In this document: piece after piece, positions 61,073 to 64,000 of the stretch
Position numbering within the stretch: position 1 is the stretch's first letter
How the letters are laid out: every line of letters begins with the position of its first letter
Source: a virus
Strand: one strand, 5' to 3'
DNA length: 64,000 bases
IMG/VR virus record: IMGVR_UViG_3300014720_000014
Coordinates: 1 to 64,000 of that record
Notes under the pieces: model-generated
Told to the model about the DNA's origin: nothing
Databases searched by the model: none
The model's input: only the letters and a program-made list of their open reading frames with translations
Program-made: the position numbers and the translations under genes

Positions 61073-62089
61073 TTATGGTGCTATAGCACTTAGCGTTATG
61101 GTTGGAATAGAGACAGTGAAATTTCCTGTGCCTGAAGGTACTAATACTCCAGATGCATAGGTAATTGTAAGTGAAGTTGTAAATAAACCATCTACTTGAT
61201 CAATTGGCGGTATAGTCGATGGAGTATGTGGAGGTACTGCTGGATCAATATAGTTATCAACAAATTCTACTCGTATTTCGCCCGACTTTGATGTTCCAGT
61301 GCTATTACCAGCGACATCAGTAACTCTGGCTAATAATCTATAACTGTTTGATCCGTACGGACTTGATCCTGACCTAGAATAGTATTGCTGAAAACTATTA
61401 GTGCATCTATACCAATTAGTTCCGTCATTTGGAGATGTTCCTGTACCTGGATTATTTCCGCCGAAACTCTGAGAACCGGCACCACTTAAAATTGTTGTCC
61501 ACTGGGTTGCCTGAGATGTACCTAATGACCCTCCACTTCTGCTGCTGGCTATGTTAATCTGGCCACCACTGTTAAAAAAATGTCTAGCGGCATTAGCAGT
61601 TGCGAATGTAAAACCTACAGTACATTGAATTTTAGTATTCCATGTAGCGCCATATGGGCCCGCGGGTGTGCCCGGAGGAGGGGTTGGACCTGGCCAATTT
61701 GTTGAAGTAGTGTAAGGATTCCCCGATATTGGATCTGTTGAATTTATAGAAGATTGTCCTACACCCACATTAAATCTATTACTTACTAAATTATTAGCTA
61801 ATGTATCATAAGTTGTAACCGGAGCATCGACAGCACTGAATCGTATTCTACCGCCTTCGGATATGGTTACAGTTGCCGGTGTGGTTCCATTTTGATGTAC
61901 ATATGCGTTAATTATATCATATCTTAAATTAGCCCATTCGTTTATACTGACCTTGTTGCCTACGGCCACTGCTGTACTAAGAATAGTTTGTCCATACCCA
62001 GAATTTCCAGAACCGACACTCATTACACCAATAACTTTATTTCTTATTGAGTTGTAATCTGCTTCTTTAATGATATCATTTACAGCCAT
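61073..62089 (-). CDS. Tail fibre-type virion protein, paralogue 1
   Basis: 338 aa. Shares with the 62125 product: a GYGQT segment, a LRYDIINAYVHQ segment, FFNSGGQINI, and a DPAVPPHTPSTIPPIDQVDG stretch. Glycine- and Pro-rich insertion (GPTPPPGTPAGP) is unique to this copy. Beta-rich, no enzyme motif. Clear virion context. Confidence 0.78.
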   Translation of the reverse strand: MAVNDIIKEADYNSIRNKVIGVMSVGSGNSGYGQTILSTAVAVGNKVSINEWANLRYDIINAYVHQNGTTPATVTISEGGRIRFSAVDAPVTTYDTLANNLVSNRFNVGVGQSSINSTDPISGNPYTTSTNWPGPTPPPGTPAGPYGATWNTKIQCTVGFTFATANAARHFFNSGGQINIASSRSGGSLGTSQATQWTTILSGAGSQSFGGNNPGTGTSPNDGTNWYRCTNSFQQYYSRSGSSPYGSNSYRLLARVTDVAGNSTGTSKSGEIRVEFVDNYIDPAVPPHTPSTIPPIDQVDGLFTTSLTITYASGVLVPSGTGNFTVSIPTITLSAIAP

Positions 62090-62113
62090 TTAGTCCTCTG
62101 ATTTACAAAGTTG

Positions 62114-62121
62114 TATTTAAA
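62114..62121 (-). promoter_or_regulatory. Candidate late promoter (TTTAAATA, minus)
   Basis: Minus-strand TTTAAATA, 24 bases before the ATG at 62089, in a 35-bp gap. Confidence 0.4.
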
Positions 62122-62124
62122 CTT

Positions 62125-63042
62125 TTAAGTAGTGGTGATGCTTGAAAGAGAATAGCTAGGACTTGTAATCGCGAATGTTCCAGAAGGTACCATAGTTCCG
62201 GATGCTTTCAATTCAGATACTGAGATAGTTAAAGTTCCGTCTACTTGGTCTATTGGTAATACCGTCGATGGTGTATGAGGTGCTACGGCTGGGTCGACAT
62301 ATAAATCCGATAATGTAATTCTCAAATACACTGTTGTGGCTGTACCTGACGAGTTATTTACAACATTACATCTAGCCTGTAATCTATAATTATTCGATGA
62401 ATACGGAGTACTCAAATTAATTTGATAATACGTTTGATAACTATTAGTTAGTGTATAAAAATTAATAGACGGATCTGTGTCAGAACCAAAAGATCTAGAT
62501 CCCGATGTATTAAGTATATTTTTCCACGCATTTACTTGTGAGGTAGGTGATCCGCCTGTTATAGATGATATTACATTAATCTTACCACCGCTATTAAAAA
62601 AGTATCTAGCAAGATCTGATGATGCGAATGTAGCTGTTAATTCACATTGGGCAAGATTGGTCCATGTAGCCGATGTTGTAGCAGAACTTATCGAAGATAC
62701 TACAGATTGACTAGCTGCTATTACAAACTTGTTAGTAATGGCTGTTTCTAATAACGTGTCATAACTTACTATCGGATAACTAGCTCCATAACCGATTAAA
62801 TCACCAGATTGTACTTCTTGGACAGTCGGCACAATACCAGTCTGATGATATCTTATATTAATAATATCATATCTCAAAGCATCCCATTGTGCTTTGGTGA
62901 TTTGATTTCCTGTGAAGACATCAGCAGACTGAACAGTCTGACCATATCCTCTGGTTGTAGATCCGGAACCTAATAAAGACTCGGCTTTATTTTGTAGAGT
63001 TACAAAATCAGAAGCTAATATTTGAGAACCTGAACTGGGCAT
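62125..63042 (-). CDS. Tail fibre-type virion protein, paralogue 2
   Basis: 305 aa. Same plan as the 61073 product (GYGQTVQSADVFTGNQI, LRYDIINIRYHQ, FFNSGGKINVIS, DPAVAPHTPSTVLPIDQVDG). The two are tandem duplicates. Starts 2 bases after the previous stop on the minus strand, so likely co-transcribed with the upstream fibre gene. Confidence 0.78.
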   Translation of the reverse strand: MPSSGSQILASDFVTLQNKAESLLGSGSTTRGYGQTVQSADVFTGNQITKAQWDALRYDIINIRYHQTGIVPTVQEVQSGDLIGYGASYPIVSYDTLLETAITNKFVIAASQSVVSSISSATTSATWTNLAQCELTATFASSDLARYFFNSGGKINVISSITGGSPTSQVNAWKNILNTSGSRSFGSDTDPSINFYTLTNSYQTYYQINLSTPYSSNNYRLQARCNVVNNSSGTATTVYLRITLSDLYVDPAVAPHTPSTVLPIDQVDGTLTISVSELKASGTMVPSGTFAITSPSYSLSSITTT

Positions 63043-63044
63043 AA

Positions 63045-64000
63045 TTATAAAATTACTGCTTCAATTAATTTTTCGTCGATGTTATCGCTAGATTCTAAAG
63101 CAATAGCAAAAACATCGCTGGAATGATGAACCGCTGCTACAGCGCACCCATCGGTTGAAGCAATTAATTTGTCTCCTTTCTTAATAACTCCAAATACCCT
63201 TACAGGCACCCTACCTTTAAGAGCTACATATACACCACCCTCGAGATCTTTATTCATCATAAAGGCTGGATTTTGACTTATAGCACCTATAGCTCGTTGC
63301 CCCCAAGTGCTTGCTGTTATTTCTTTATCACCACCGATCACTACAACAGTACCTACAGGATATTCCTTATCTGATAGATACTTTTCAGCAAGGTCGGCAT
63401 ATTTTGCAGCCGTTGCTGTACCGTCAAAAATATTAGCTAATAAATTTCCACTTGCATCACGAGCTGCAATAGTATAAGCAGTTTTAGTAGTTTTTGCTGA
63501 TCTATATTGTGTACTTGCTGTTGCACCATTCCAAGCCGGATCAGTAGCAGCATCATTGATTCTCATTCTATCAGTTTTATCTGAGATCCCTATAAACTGA
63601 TTGGCATATATATTTCCGCTGGTATCTCTCACCGGTATAGTAGCCACTGCTGTTCCTGGAATAGCGATAGACGGATCAAGATCGTTTAATTTACTAGCGT
63701 TTGTTGCAGTAGCAGACGACCCAGTAACCGAGCCTGTAAGAGTTCCGACTAAGTTTGCCCCAGCATATCCAATCTGCTTAGTTGTTGCGTTTATCATAAC
63801 AGTATTGTCTGAAGCTAAAAGATTGCCTGTATGTATACCGTTAGTATTTCCTGTTACGTTTCCAGCTAAATTACCTGTGAACAAACTTGCATAAACATTG
63901 TTCCATTTAGAGTTTGTAGCGCCTAGAGAGTAGACATTGTCATTTCCCGGTACTAGACCATTGCTTGTTATAACAGCTATATCTCTTTCATCACTAGTTT
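63045..64000 (-). CDS. Long tail fibre-like protein, 5' end outside window
   Basis: Open on the minus strand to the right edge (a TTG or Val in frame at 63884 is unlikely to be the start). Repeats of the type GNLAGNVTGNTNGIHTGNLL at the front and SGNIYANQFIG and SGNLLANIFDG are fibrous. C-terminal unit (LAEKYLSDKEYPVGTVVVIGG, WGQRAIGAISQNPAFMMN) is common on ends of marine phage tail fibres. Carries adsorption function by inference. Confidence 0.8.
   Translation of the reverse strand, partial: TSDERDIAVITSNGLVPGNDNVYSLGATNSKWNNVYASLFTGNLAGNVTGNTNGIHTGNLLASDNTVMINATTKQIGYAGANLVGTLTGSVTGSSATATNASKLNDLDPSIAIPGTAVATIPVRDTSGNIYANQFIGISDKTDRMRINDAATDPAWNGATASTQYRSAKTTKTAYTIAARDASGNLLANIFDGTATAAKYADLAEKYLSDKEYPVGTVVVIGGDKEITASTWGQRAIGAISQNPAFMMNKDLEGGVYVALKGRVPVRVFGVIKKGDKLIASTDGCAVAAVHHSSDVFAIALESSDNIDEKLIEAVIL

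Noticed and set aside
1-64000. tRNA, rRNA or CRISPR arrays
   Set aside because: No cloverleaf or regular spaced repeat was seen by eye; gaps are short. A covariance search would be needed to exclude a diverged tRNA.
1-64000. Cyanophage assignment
   Set aside because: Many genes resemble those of cyanophages, but no photosynthesis gene is present and the FdI-type ferredoxin points to proteobacteria.

Overview
The window is 64 kb of a large, AT-rich T4-like tailed phage (myovirus type). The signature genes are a family B DNA polymerase (gp43-like, 28533-31202), a sliding clamp (gp45-like, 31267-32004), a clamp-loader ATPase (gp44-like, 8584-9504), a T4 RNase H-like 5' nuclease (45630-46616), a DsbA-like protein, PhoH, dCMP deaminase and a GroES-like co-chaperonin. 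TATAAATA-type late promoters add to this. No photosystem genes are seen. A proteobacterial-type seven-iron ferredoxin, a GH19 endolysin and a two-component spanin suggest an aquatic phage of a Gram-negative, probably proteobacterial, host. The host assignment is inference.

Layout. 1-5831: tail-fibre and baseplate-type virion proteins, the first cut by the window edge. 5831-10515: a DnaE-like fragment, GroES-like protein, MazG-like and cytidylyltransferase enzymes, clamp loader, ferredoxin and dCMP deaminase. 10512-11252: phoH on the minus strand. 11393-15418: two unknown proteins, then the lysis cassette (GH19 endolysin, i-spanin, o-spanin, holin candidate) and small envelope proteins, with two strong terminators. 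15491-19165: a protein-quality block of DnaJ, peptide deformylase and ClpA. 20248-27366: a set of modular proteins with T4-like capsid-targeting N-termini and basic Cys-containing C-termini, interrupted by an IscA/ErpA-like protein. 27698-32004: a terminator with an embedded promoter, DsbA-like protein, DNA polymerase with a hairpin over its ribosome site, and the clamp. 32356-45196: DpdA-like transglycosylase, FolE and QueE (7-deazaguanine DNA modification), mixed with sugar enzymes, an MBD4-like DNA glycosylase, a cupin, a phosphoribosyltransferase, a HIT protein, a 2OG oxygenase and a GIY-YIG homing endonuclease. 45196-49533: RNase H and conserved small proteins. 49514-61012: a minus-strand, overlapping ten-gene block with four glycosyltransferase-like genes and four radical SAM genes, one of them a double enzyme. 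61073-64000: minus-strand tail-fibre-like genes, the last cut by the window edge.

How the parts fit. The phage brings its own replisome core, Fe-S supply (ferredoxin, IscA-like) and at least five radical SAM enzymes (QueE plus four), so iron-sulfur supply and radical chemistry look linked. The radical SAM/glycosyltransferase operon beside the tail fibres is the best candidate for an undescribed system. The second candidate is the set of proteins that look like polyproteins packaged in the head and cut by the prohead protease.
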